The notes below the pieces were generated by a model. The model did no database searches and was not told where the DNA came from. It worked only from the letters and a program-made list of their open reading frames with translations. A stretch of DNA of 64,000 nucleotides. Source: Chryseobacterium elymi. GTDB lineage: Bacteria; Bacteroidota; Bacteroidia; Flavobacteriales; Weeksellaceae. Where the stretch lies: contig NZ_QNUH01000003.1 in the NCBI RefSeq assembly GCF_003385495.1, positions 1-64,000 of the forward strand, written 5' to 3'. The translations under genes were made by a program, and so were the position numbers. This document shows, one piece after another, positions 35,533-43,388 of the stretch; within the stretch, counting starts at the first letter, position 1; each line of letters starts with the position of its first letter.

Positions 35533-35676
35533 TTTGGTTTCCAGCATTTTGGAAATAATAGGGAATTGGGCGTAACTCCCAAACTGTCCCCGCAACTGTA
35601 AATCGCAATAAGATTTCTGTAAAAAACCACTGTTCATACGGGAAGGTGCAGAAAGCGAAAGTCAGGAGACCTGCCA
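35533..35676 (+). promoter_or_regulatory. cobalamin riboswitch
   Basis: The core of an adenosylcobalamin/B12 riboswitch: AATAGGGAATTGGGCG, the conserved CCCCGCAACTGTAA (about 35588-35601), a CCACTG arm, GGGAAGGTG and the B12-box AGTCAGGAGACCTGCC ending at about 35675. These elements are in the right order and spacing. It is followed 49 bases later by the BtuB-like start, so bound cobalamin should turn off synthesis of the receptor. Confidence 0.93.
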
Positions 35677-35724
35677 AAATTATAACTAAAAACGTCATTA
35701 CTTTCGGAGGAAAAGTAAAATAGT

Positions 35725-37566
35725 ATGGATATAAAAAGGTCTTTATTACTGCTTTGTTCGTCTTACAGCAGCTTTCTCTTCGGACAGGAGAAAGCGCTTG
35801 ACACCATTTATATTTTCGACAGCCAGATGAGCAAGGTAAAGCTTTTCCATCCTGTACGTACGATCACTCCAAAAGATCTCGAAAAAAACTCAGCCAATCT
35901 TTCTGAACTTTTACGCTTTCAGTCTTCTATTTATGTGAAAGAAAATGGACGCGGGGCTGTTTCTTCTCCTTCATTCAGGGGAACAACGGCTCAGCAGACC
36001 GCTTTTGTATGGAACGGAATCAATATTAATTCCAGCTTTTTGGGACAGGGAGATGTGAATAATATTCCCCTTTTCGGATATGATCAGATTGATGTAAAAG
36101 CTGGCGGAGGAAGTGTTGTGTATGGCAGCGGAGCTATTGGAGGAAGTATTCATTTAAATAATATTTTGGATTTCAACAGGGGCTTCAAAGGTTCTGTTTA
36201 TTCGGAGGCGGGCTCTTTTGATACTTATAATAGTTTTCTGCAGGCCTCTTTCAGCAATGATAAATTAAGCGTTAAGGTTTCCGGGAGCTATTTAACGAGT
36301 CAGAATGATTATAACGTCCCTGAATTTGTCGTAGGAAGTACTGGATTTCACAATATTAACGGGAAATACTATAATACTTCGATCAACATCGGAGCTTCTT
36401 ATAAAATTGCTGACCACCAGACGATTTCATGGCAGAATCAGATGTTTGATGCATCACAGCATTATCCTGTTTTTGAACAGAATGGTACTAAAACAAAATA
36501 TAATGCCCAGACTTTAAGAAGTTTAATCGCATGGGACATCAATAAAAGTAATCTTTCAAACAGCTTAAAAGCGGCTTATACAGAAGATAATTTCCAGTAT
36601 TTTTCAGATCTTAATCAGCCTAAAGCAAGCGGTGCAGAGGGAAAGAATTATATTTTTAAAAATGATTTCAACTATTTCATCACTCCAAAGATCAACATTA
36701 ATGCTATCGGGGAATTCCAGGTGAATAAGGGTGAAGGCTATCAATCCGGAATTGGGGTCATCAGCAGAAATATAGGTTCACTATCCGGTTTAATCAGGTA
36801 TTTTGCTACGAAGGAGCTTCGTTTTGAAGCCGGGATCAAGAAGGATTTTGTGGAGAATATTTCTTCACCGCTTCTGTATTCTTTTTCGGGAAAATGGGAT
36901 CCTTTACAATGGTATCGTATGGGAGTCAATTTTTCAAGAAATTTCAGGTATCCCTCTTTTAATGATCTTTACTGGCAGCCGGGAGGAAATCTGGATTTAC
37001 TTCCTGAGACATCCACGAATATTGACATGAACCATGAGTTCAGTCTGGGAGATTTTAAAATTACATTAAGTCCTTATTATATGGACATCAAAAATCTCAT
37101 CAACTGGCTACCTACCCCATATGGATACTGGGCTCCTGTGAATACGTACAGGGTTGAATCCTACGGATTGGAATCACAGGTTAAGTGGAACAAAAAATTT
37201 GGAAATCATACCCTGAAGCTGGATGCGGGATACACTTATTCAAAATCTGTCAACAAGAATACTGAAATGCAGATGATGTATGTTCCGATCCATAAAGCTG
37301 TCGGAAATATTGAGTATGGCTATTCATTCCTTAAGCTATATGCACAGGGACTTTTCAATGGTCTTACCTATACGACTACGAACGAGCAAAGGTCTACAGC
37401 TATTGATCCTTATTTTATTTTAAATACAGGAATTTCTGCCGCACTTTTCAAGAAATACACTTTGGGATTTAAAGTGAACAATGTTACCAATACGGTTTAT
37501 CAGACGGTATCTTTGTATCCGATGCCTAAGAGAAATTACAGTATGTATGCAACTATTAATTTTTAA
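35725..37566 (+). CDS. btuB: TonB-dependent vitamin B12 receptor, BtuB-like
   Basis: A 613-residue outer-membrane receptor. A signal peptide ends near SFLFGQ; a plug follows (residues 40-150: SELLRFQSSIYVKENGRGAVSSPSFRGTTAQQTAFVWNGI), then a 22-strand-type barrel ending YSMYATINF. Its control by the upstream cobalamin riboswitch is the main reason for assigning B12 uptake. The length matches BtuB (about 600), much shorter than SusC-like receptors. An AGGAGG-like stretch (CGGAGGAAAAG) precedes the ATG. It shares the operon with the BtuG-like lipoprotein 13 bases downstream. Confidence 0.9.
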   Translation: MDIKRSLLLLCSSYSSFLFGQEKALDTIYIFDSQMSKVKLFHPVRTITPKDLEKNSANLSELLRFQSSIYVKENGRGAVSSPSFRGTTAQQTAFVWNGININSSFLGQGDVNNIPLFGYDQIDVKAGGGSVVYGSGAIGGSIHLNNILDFNRGFKGSVYSEAGSFDTYNSFLQASFSNDKLSVKVSGSYLTSQNDYNVPEFVVGSTGFHNINGKYYNTSINIGASYKIADHQTISWQNQMFDASQHYPVFEQNGTKTKYNAQTLRSLIAWDINKSNLSNSLKAAYTEDNFQYFSDLNQPKASGAEGKNYIFKNDFNYFITPKININAIGEFQVNKGEGYQSGIGVISRNIGSLSGLIRYFATKELRFEAGIKKDFVENISSPLLYSFSGKWDPLQWYRMGVNFSRNFRYPSFNDLYWQPGGNLDLLPETSTNIDMNHEFSLGDFKITLSPYYMDIKNLINWLPTPYGYWAPVNTYRVESYGLESQVKWNKKFGNHTLKLDAGYTYSKSVNKNTEMQMMYVPIHKAVGNIEYGYSFLKLYAQGLFNGLTYTTTNEQRSTAIDPYFILNTGISAALFKKYTLGFKVNNVTNTVYQTVSLYPMPKRNYSMYATINF

Positions 37567-37579
37567 ACTTAAAAATATT

Positions 37580-38623
37580 ATGAAACTGAACAAAATTCTA
37601 CCTCTTCTTTTTGCTTTTACACTTCTTTTGGGCATCGTGTCCTGTAACAGTGATAATAATGATGAGCAGGAAATATTCTATGGCAACGGTTTTTTAATTG
37701 CTAATGAAGGTACTTTCGGAAAACCTGAAGGTGATGTAACGTTTGTAAGTTCAGACCTTAATCTTAAACAGGATAATGTTTTTGCCCTTAATAACGGAGG
37801 AGCAAAGTTAGGTGATGTGTTACAGATGGTTGCCTTTAATGGTGAAAATGCTTATCTGTTATTGAATAATTCCAATAAGATCCAGATCGCAAACCGCTAT
37901 AATTTTAAAGCCAATGGTGAAATTACCGCTGAGCTTAATTCTCCACGATATATGGCTTTTGCCAACAATAATATTTATGTAACGAATGATAAATATTTAG
38001 GTGCCAAGTATGTAAGCATCTATAAAGCTTCCGACCGTTCTTTCATTAAAAAAATCACTTTCACAGATGCTGCTGAAAGAATTGTAGAAGCAGGAAACAA
38101 TATCTTTGTACAGAATGCTTCATTTGGCTTTGGAAATAAGATCTCATATATCAATACTTCTACTAACGATGTTCAGTCTACGATCACGTTGCCAGCAGGA
38201 AATATCAACAAGATCATTTCAAGCAACCAAAATGTGTATGCTATTGCTGCAGGAACTGCTGATTCTTATATCTACGAAATCTCAAGCACAGGAAGCATTG
38301 TAAAAACAACTACTTTGACAGGTATTGCCAATGCTACGAATCTTGAAATTGCCAATGGTAAGTTTTATTTCACTTCAGGGAAAAACGTGTACAAAATGGA
38401 TATGAGTGCTGCAACAGCACCTACATCACCGCTATTTACTGTTGCAAACAGTGTTGATGCGTATTCTGCTTTATATGGATTCAGCGTGATCAATGACAAA
38501 ATTTTCACTTCGGATTCCAATGGATTTACCCAGGCCAGCAAAATTGTAGTTTACAATACTTCAGGGGCTATTATCAGATCATTCACTACAGGTATAGGCT
38601 CAAATTCAGTCTATGCAAACTAA
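37580..38623 (+). CDS. BtuG-like beta-propeller surface lipoprotein
   Basis: A 347-residue lipoprotein. I start at ATG 37580, where the lipoprotein signal begins (ending GIVSC); the longer frame from 37481 lies inside btuB. The mature part is a run of YncE/propeller-type repeats (PRYMAFANNNIYVTND, RIVEAGNNIFVQN, KIISSNQNVYAIA, NLEIANGKFYF). In Bacteroides, BtuG propeller lipoproteins sit on BtuB and capture B12 with very high affinity. Its place after a riboswitch-controlled BtuB supports the same job here, though sequence identity to BtuG was not tested. Confidence 0.8.
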   Translation: MKLNKILPLLFAFTLLLGIVSCNSDNNDEQEIFYGNGFLIANEGTFGKPEGDVTFVSSDLNLKQDNVFALNNGGAKLGDVLQMVAFNGENAYLLLNNSNKIQIANRYNFKANGEITAELNSPRYMAFANNNIYVTNDKYLGAKYVSIYKASDRSFIKKITFTDAAERIVEAGNNIFVQNASFGFGNKISYINTSTNDVQSTITLPAGNINKIISSNQNVYAIAAGTADSYIYEISSTGSIVKTTTLTGIANATNLEIANGKFYFTSGKNVYKMDMSAATAPTSPLFTVANSVDAYSALYGFSVINDKIFTSDSNGFTQASKIVVYNTSGAIIRSFTTGIGSNSVYAN

Positions 38624-38686
38624 GACATTAATACTTCGGTATTATCTATAAATTTTTATTTTTTTTCATCATTTGTGTTTTTTTTC

Positions 38687-38720
38687 AGGCCGCTTCTCCG
38701 AAGCGGCCTGATTTTGTTGT
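38687..38720 (+). terminator. rho-independent terminator of btuB operon
   Basis: The stem CAGGCCGCTTC / GAAGCGGCCTG with a 3-base loop is followed by a T-rich stretch, 64 bases after the lipoprotein stop. Confidence 0.8.
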
Positions 38721-38731
38721 TCACTGATTAT

Positions 38732-38774
38732 AAAAAGCTTCGGCGGGACAAAGTCCCGCCGAAGCTTTTTATAT
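38732..38774. terminator. bidirectional terminator
   Basis: A perfect long stem, AAAAAGCTTCGGCGGGAC / GTCCCGCCGAAGCTTTTT, with a 3-base loop. Flanking A and T runs make it work both ways, between the convergent btuB operon and cca. Confidence 0.85.
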
Positions 38775-38781
38775 CTTAAGT

Positions 38782-40206
38782 TTAATCATTATAATTCAGC
38801 CCCAGCTTCTCAGCCTCTGCAATAACAAACTTTTCAGCTTCTACCTTATCATTGGGGATCTCACCTTCCAGGATGGCTTCTTTTACTTTTTCTTTAAGGA
38901 TTCCAATCTCTTTTCCGGGTTTCAGATCAAACATCTTCATAATTTCTTCTCCTGTAATCGGTGGCTGGAAATTACGCACCTGATCTTTTTCTTCCACTTC
39001 TTTGATTTTCACTGCCACATATTCGAAGTTCTTTTTGAACCTGTCTTGTTTTTTGGAGTTTTTGGTTGTAATATCTGCTTTACATAGGGTAAACAAATCT
39101 TCCAGATCTTCACCGGCATCAAATAAAAGTCTTCTCAATGCAGAATCCGAAGCATCATCGGTAATAAGAGCAATAGGACGTGATGAAAGCTTCACCATTT
39201 TCTGGACATATTTCATATCGCTTCCCAACGGCTGTTTCAGCCTATGGAAAAGGGTCTTTACCATTTTTGAGCCTAAAAATTCATGACCGTGAAAAGTCCA
39301 TCCTGTTCCTTCTACGAATTTTTTGGTGGGTGCTTTACCTACATCATGCAGCAAAGCAGACCAGCGTAACCAAAGATTATCTGTATTCTCTGAAATATTG
39401 TCTACGACCTCCAGTGTGTGGTAGAAATTGTCTTTATGGGTCTGCCCTTCTACCTCTTCTACTCCTTTCAGCTCAATCAATTCGGGAATGATCAGCTTTA
39501 AAAGGCCTGTTTCTTCCATTAATCCTAATCCTACAGAAGGTTTTTTGGACATCATAATTTTATTGAATTCAACCATGATCCTTTCCATAGAAACGATCTT
39601 GATTCTTTCTGCCTCCTGTTTTATAGCATTCAGAGATTTTTCTTCAATGACAAAATTTAATGTAGAAGCAAAACGAACGGCTCTCATCATCCTCAACGGA
39701 TCATCAGAATAGGTTTGCGCAGGTTCCAAAGGAGTTCTTAAAATTCCTTTTTCCAGGTCCTCAACACCGTTGAAAGGGTCTATCAGTTCTCCGAAGTTAG
39801 CTTTATTTAAGGAAATTGCCATGGCATTGATGGTAAAGTCTCTTCTTTTCTGGTCATCTTCCAGTGTTCCGCCTTCTACTTCAGGTTTGCGGCTGTTTTC
39901 GGTGTAACTTTCTTTTCTGGCTCCTACAAATTCCAGCTCAAGATCTTTGTACTTGATCATAGCCGTTCCGTACGTTTTGAAGACAGAGACTTTTAATTTA
40001 GGATCAATATCATTCGCAACAGTTTGTGCAAGCTCAATACCGCTTTGCTCTGTCACAAAATCAATATCTGTAGATGCTGTCCTCTTCATCAGAAGATCGC
40101 GGACATAGCCGCCGACAATGTATACCGACTGATTATTTTTTTTCGCAGCATCAGCAATGATCTTAAATAGTTTTAAATTTTTATTTTGGGTAAGATTAAT
40201 TTTCAT
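38782..40206 (-). CDS. cca: CCA tRNA nucleotidyltransferase / HD-domain protein
   Basis: A 474-residue class II tRNA nucleotidyltransferase-type protein. The polymerase head shows GGYVRDLLM and the metal aspartates in TDIDFV, then RRDFTINAMA, DPLRMMRAVRFA. An HD phosphohydrolase domain follows (WSALLHDVGKAPTK) and a C-terminal helical tail. It should add or repair the 3' CCA of tRNAs. This is normally essential. Single gene on the minus strand. Confidence 0.94.
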   Translation of the reverse strand: MKINLTQNKNLKLFKIIADAAKKNNQSVYIVGGYVRDLLMKRTASTDIDFVTEQSGIELAQTVANDIDPKLKVSVFKTYGTAMIKYKDLELEFVGARKESYTENSRKPEVEGGTLEDDQKRRDFTINAMAISLNKANFGELIDPFNGVEDLEKGILRTPLEPAQTYSDDPLRMMRAVRFASTLNFVIEEKSLNAIKQEAERIKIVSMERIMVEFNKIMMSKKPSVGLGLMEETGLLKLIIPELIELKGVEEVEGQTHKDNFYHTLEVVDNISENTDNLWLRWSALLHDVGKAPTKKFVEGTGWTFHGHEFLGSKMVKTLFHRLKQPLGSDMKYVQKMVKLSSRPIALITDDASDSALRRLLFDAGEDLEDLFTLCKADITTKNSKKQDRFKKNFEYVAVKIKEVEEKDQVRNFQPPITGEEIMKMFDLKPGKEIGILKEKVKEAILEGEIPNDKVEAEKFVIAEAEKLGLNYND

Positions 40207-40230
40207 CGTTAATAAATAGATCTTCTTTTT

Positions 40231-40440
40231 CTAGCAATATATTTTTCCATTAATCATAATGGGCATACATTTTATTAATTTTCCTTCATCATCAAAAGAC
40301 TGACTTCCATAGCATGTTTGCCAATAATAGACGGTAAAACAATGCCACCGAATTTAAGCCCTCCCTTGATCTTATCAGTCCAAATGCAGATCAGAAAACT
40401 TCTCCAGTACTTTTTCTGATATTAAAGAATGCAAAGATAG
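40231..40440 (-). pseudogene. decayed gene remnant
   Basis: The gap between cca and the tsaC-like gene holds protein-like stretches in three minus-strand frames: ISEKVLEKFSDLHLD, then DKIKGGLKFGGIVLPSIIGK, then CYGSQSFDDEGKLIKCMPIM to a TAG at 40231. They follow one another in order, so they look like one small gene broken by frameshifts. I do not recognise the family. Confidence 0.35.
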
Positions 40441-40509
40441 AAATTAAAAAAAAGAAATCCTGCCGATATATATTGACAAGATTTAAATTGAAAGAATTAT
40501 TACAGGATT

Positions 40510-41058
40510 TTATTCACGAAGAACCTTAATCCTGTTGTCACTCCAAATTTTTATTACTGAAGAACCAGAATATTTTGAAATCTTTTCTCTGTCTTCTTCT
40601 ACCGCATAATCTACCAGTTTAATGATTTCCGGCGAAATATCCGAAAACTTCAAGGGACTTTTATCGCCACTGAAATTGGCAGAAGTGGAAACCAGAGGTT
40701 TATTCAGTTTAGTGATCAGCTTTCTGCAGAAATCCGTTTTCACCAACCTGATTCCGATACTTCCGTCTTCAGCCAGCAGTTCCTTGGGAAGTCCGCGGGG
40801 ATTTTCATAAACAATGGTGACCGGTTTTTCACTTAGGTCAATAATTTCCCAAGCCATTTCCGGAACATCCACAAGATCCTGAAGTCTCTTTTCAGACTCC
40901 ACCAGAATGATCATGGATTTGTTTTTTTCCCTTTTTTTGATGTCAAATATTTTATTGACAGCTTCTATATTGGTGGCATCACAACCAATTCCCCAGATGG
41001 TATCTGTAGGATAAAGAATCGTTCCGCCGGATTTTAGTATTTCGATAATGTTTTCCAT
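40510..41058 (-). CDS. tsaC: L-threonylcarbamoyladenylate synthase (Sua5/YrdC)
   Basis: A 182-residue YrdC-domain enzyme that makes threonylcarbamoyl-AMP for the t6A37 modification of tRNA. I begin at ATG 41058 (MENIIEILKSGGTILYPTDT), since the longer frame adds only an unrelated 19 residues. Conserved stretches are YPTDTIWGIGCD, KREKNKSMIILV, EKPVTIVYEN and KPLVSTSANFSG. No C-terminal Sua5 domain is present, so it is the short TsaC type. Like cca, it serves tRNA maturation, though a decayed gene lies between them. Confidence 0.92.
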   Translation of the reverse strand: MENIIEILKSGGTILYPTDTIWGIGCDATNIEAVNKIFDIKKREKNKSMIILVESEKRLQDLVDVPEMAWEIIDLSEKPVTIVYENPRGLPKELLAEDGSIGIRLVKTDFCRKLITKLNKPLVSTSANFSGDKSPLKFSDISPEIIKLVDYAVEEDREKISKYSGSSVIKIWSDNRIKVLRE

Positions 41059-41156
41059 AATGTAATAAGGCATAAAAACCTGTATAAAGGTAAAAAAACG
41101 GGAAGGCTCAGCCAAAAAATATGGGATAAATGTTTTTGTTTAGATGAATTTAAATT

Positions 41157-41220
41157 GGGCTAAAGCCTGAATAATAGGTCTTCTTTTGTTGAATGGGCTA
41201 AAGCCCATTTCTATTGAATA
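41157..41220. repeat. REP-like units downstream of RAYT
   Basis: Two units in direct orientation: GGGCTAAAGCCTGAATAATAGG (41157-, with one palindrome base changed, shown here as the core GGGCTAAAGCC) and the perfect GGGCTAAAGCCC (41195-41206) followed by ATTTCTATTGAAT. Confidence 0.7.
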
Positions 41221-41270
41221 TATTGGTCTCTTAAAAGGATGTACAAGCTTTTGACAGAAAATGTATATAA

Positions 41271-41340
41271 AAATTCAATAGGAACGGCTTTAGCCCGTTT
41301 AAAATAAGATTCCATAACATTTGGCTTTAGCCAAAACCTA
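41271..41340. repeat. REP-like units, inverted orientation
   Basis: ATTCAATAGGAACGGCTTTAGCCCGTTT-type unit at 41276-41300 (core CGGCTTTAGCCCG) and TTGGCTTTAGCCAA at 41321-41334, in the opposite orientation to the units at 41157-41220, directly against the 3' end of the broken transposase. The two sets make a clustered inverted arrangement. Confidence 0.7.
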
Positions 41341-41764
41341 TAAGAAATTATTCCTTTCAAGAAATTCCTGATATTCTTCTATGAAACTTTTTCTCTGATG
41401 ATGTTTCTCCTGATTCTTAATATATTCTCTCACAGCCCCAATCTTTGATTCCGAAACAGAAACGGCAAAATATTCATCCTGCCATGAAAATTTTTCCCGA
41501 GTAAGTTGATTTTTATTAATCCAAAAAGAAGATTCTCCCTTTAGCAATTGTACTATTTTTTCCATATTCTGACCCCGATCCCAGTGAAATCAAACAATGG
41601 CAATGATCTGAATAACCGTTAACCATATCTAAATAAATTCCTTTTTGAGAAGCATTTTCTTTGATATGTTTCCAGACTTTAACCCTTAAATCAAATGTAT
41701 CCAGATGTGGAACTCTGTTTTTTGTGGAAAAAACAAGATGAATATAAATTTTAATAAATGACAT
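41338..41764 (-). pseudogene. REP-associated IS200-like transposase (RAYT), frameshifted
   Basis: A Y1/HUH-type transposase of the TnpA-REP class split over two frames. The first part begins MSFIKIYIHLVFSTKNR and reaches the metal-binding DHCHCLISL. The second resumes at MEKIVQLLKGESSFWINK, has FSWQDEYFAVSVSES, and holds the candidate catalytic Tyr in REYIKNQEKHHQRKSFIEEY. If the CCCC at 41573-41576 (GGGG in the gene) were three bases, both parts would read through as LISLGSGQNMEKIVQ. So one inserted base breaks it. All family motifs survive, implying recent or reversible loss. It is flanked on both sides by GGGCTAAAGCCC-type palindromes, the usual RAYT setting. Confidence 0.85.
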
Positions 41765-41804
41765 TTGTGTTGTTTTAACCAAAAATAATATTTTTTAATC
41801 TATG

Positions 41805-41860
41805 TTTTGGCTAAAGCCATATTCCCAAAAAAACGGGCTAAAGCCCGTTTCTATTGAAAT
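41805..41860. repeat. REP-like units upstream of RAYT
   Basis: TTTTGGCTAAAGCCAT (41805-41820) and AACGGGCTAAAGCCCGTT (41833-41850) followed by TCTATTGAAA. Same orientation as the units at 41157-41220; they bracket the transposase on its 5' side. Confidence 0.7.
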
Positions 41861-41940
41861 TAAACATCATTCACGAATTATCTCATGGATCATGGATCTT
41901 ATCTCTTTGTTCCTGATTGTTGATTCTATAAACCTAAAAC

Positions 41941-42447
41941 CTATTTCAATTCAGGAAGGTATCTTTCCTCAATAATACTCAAATGGTGATAATTGTGCCC
42001 TACGATCAGTTTCCCAATGGTTTCTACAGCAATCTGATTTCCATTAGCTGTCCCTATATTAGCTAAAACAGATGGCTCAAGAGTTTCCAATAGAATTTGA
42101 GAAGACTTTCTGACAAGCTTATATTCATCCAGTAAAGATTCTAAGGATCTTTTATCTGCAAAAGAATTGGATGCATATTCTTCCTCATCAAAGCCTGGTA
42201 ACTCAGCTTTTTCTCCTCTGGCGAAAGCCAGAATTCTGTATTGAAATATTCTTTCGGTATCTGATAAATGAAGTAAGAGTTCTTTCAGTGTCCATTTTCC
42301 TTCTGCATAAGCAAAAAAAGACTGTTCTTCTGTAAGATGAGAATACAGTTCTATGGTTTTTTCTCCAACTTTTTTTAATTCTTCAATCCAGTTCCCAGAA
42401 GGGATCTGGTCTAAATATCTTTGTACATATTTTTGAAAATCAGACAT
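41941..42447 (-). CDS. DinB-family protein
   Basis: A 168-residue four-helix-bundle protein of the DinB/YfiT superfamily. The metal-binding histidines are visible in KWTLKELLLHLSDTERIFQYR and in the C-terminal VGHNYHHLSIIEERYLPEL. Members often act as metal-dependent thiol (bacillithiol-type) transferases; many are uncharacterised. Single gene; no linked thiol-synthesis genes here. Confidence 0.87.
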   Translation of the reverse strand: MSDFQKYVQRYLDQIPSGNWIEELKKVGEKTIELYSHLTEEQSFFAYAEGKWTLKELLLHLSDTERIFQYRILAFARGEKAELPGFDEEEYASNSFADKRSLESLLDEYKLVRKSSQILLETLEPSVLANIGTANGNQIAVETIGKLIVGHNYHHLSIIEERYLPELK

Positions 42448-42547
42448 ATTTTTTTCGAGTTATAAGTTATTAATGATAAGTGATAATTATAATTGATGAA
42501 TGATGCGTAAAGTGAAATTCACAAATTGACTATTGAGCATTCACAAT

Positions 42548-43009
42548 TTACTTCTGTTCTATTTCCCTGTTTGTCCATTCATAGAAATTCACAGAGTCAT
42601 ACAGCTCGAAGCCGCAGGCTGGGTATAGCTGGTTGCCAACATCGTTGCTTTTTCCTGTTTCCAGCAGAACTCCACAAGCATTTGATGATCTGCAAAGCTC
42701 TTTGGCTTCTTCAATCAATTCTTTGGAATAACCTTTTCCTCTGTAATTATCATTGACATAGAGGTCATTCAACAGCCAGTAGCGCTGCATTCTTGTAGAT
42801 GAAAATATGGGATACAGCTGAACAAATCCTGTCAGTTTGCCATCTTCTTCCACCACAAAAATTTCAGAATCTTTGCTCTTTATTCTTTCTCTGAGAAAAT
42901 TTTCAGCCGCTGGAATATCAGATTCTTTATGATAAAAAACTCTGTACTCGTCAAATAATTCTGCCAATTGATTTACATCTTCAAAAGTAGCTTTTCTGGT
43001 ATTTTTCAT
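42548..43009 (-). CDS. GNAT-family N-acetyltransferase
   Basis: A 153-residue acetyltransferase; I use ATG 43009 (MKNTRKATFEDVNQLAELF), as the longer frame runs back into the decayed gene beside it. The acetyl-CoA loop is NYRGKGYSKELIEEAK, after LNDLYVNDNYRG. The C-terminal GVLLETGKSNDVGNQLYPACGFELYD is typical. Substrate unknown. Confidence 0.87.
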   Translation of the reverse strand: MKNTRKATFEDVNQLAELFDEYRVFYHKESDIPAAENFLRERIKSKDSEIFVVEEDGKLTGFVQLYPIFSSTRMQRYWLLNDLYVNDNYRGKGYSKELIEEAKELCRSSNACGVLLETGKSNDVGNQLYPACGFELYDSVNFYEWTNREIEQK

Positions 43010-43014
43010 ATTGA

Positions 43015-43369
43015 TTATAAATGATGATCGTAGCTCAATACCCTTTTCATCTTCCACTGCTTATCCTCCTGAATCCACAAAATAGTAAATTTCGCCCTAC
43101 TTCCCTGATTCCATTTCCCATTGGAAAATTCAAAAAAATCATGTTCGCCTACTTCTATGAAAGCGTACAGAACATTTTTGTGGTATAAAGGATATACTCG
43201 TTACTGACTATGGATTTTATAATGAGAAAAATCGCATTTATTAAAATCTATATCAAATATCAGACTGTCTGGTTTTTTAGCTGTTCTATACAATTCGTCG
43301 GCAATTTTCACCTGTGAATACACCATCTGACTGACAAAAGTTAAGATCAAAAAAGCTGATCTTTCTCAT
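43015..43369 (-). pseudogene. decayed NTF2-like (DUF4440-type) exported protein gene
   Basis: No single frame is open, but three consecutive pieces read as one protein: a start MRKISFFDLNFCQ, then QMVYSQVKIADELYRTAKK through DSLIFDIDFNKCDFSHYKI, then after a gap YHKNVLYAFIEVGEHDFFEF and AKFTILWIQEDKQWKMKRVL to a stop at 43015. The order, DSLIFDxxFNxCD then a C-terminal WIQEDKQWKMKRVLSYDH, fits the NTF2-like/DUF4440 fold. At least one frameshift and a deletion of the middle have destroyed it. Confidence 0.6.
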
Positions 43370-43388
43370 TATATTTTATTTTAAGGTG

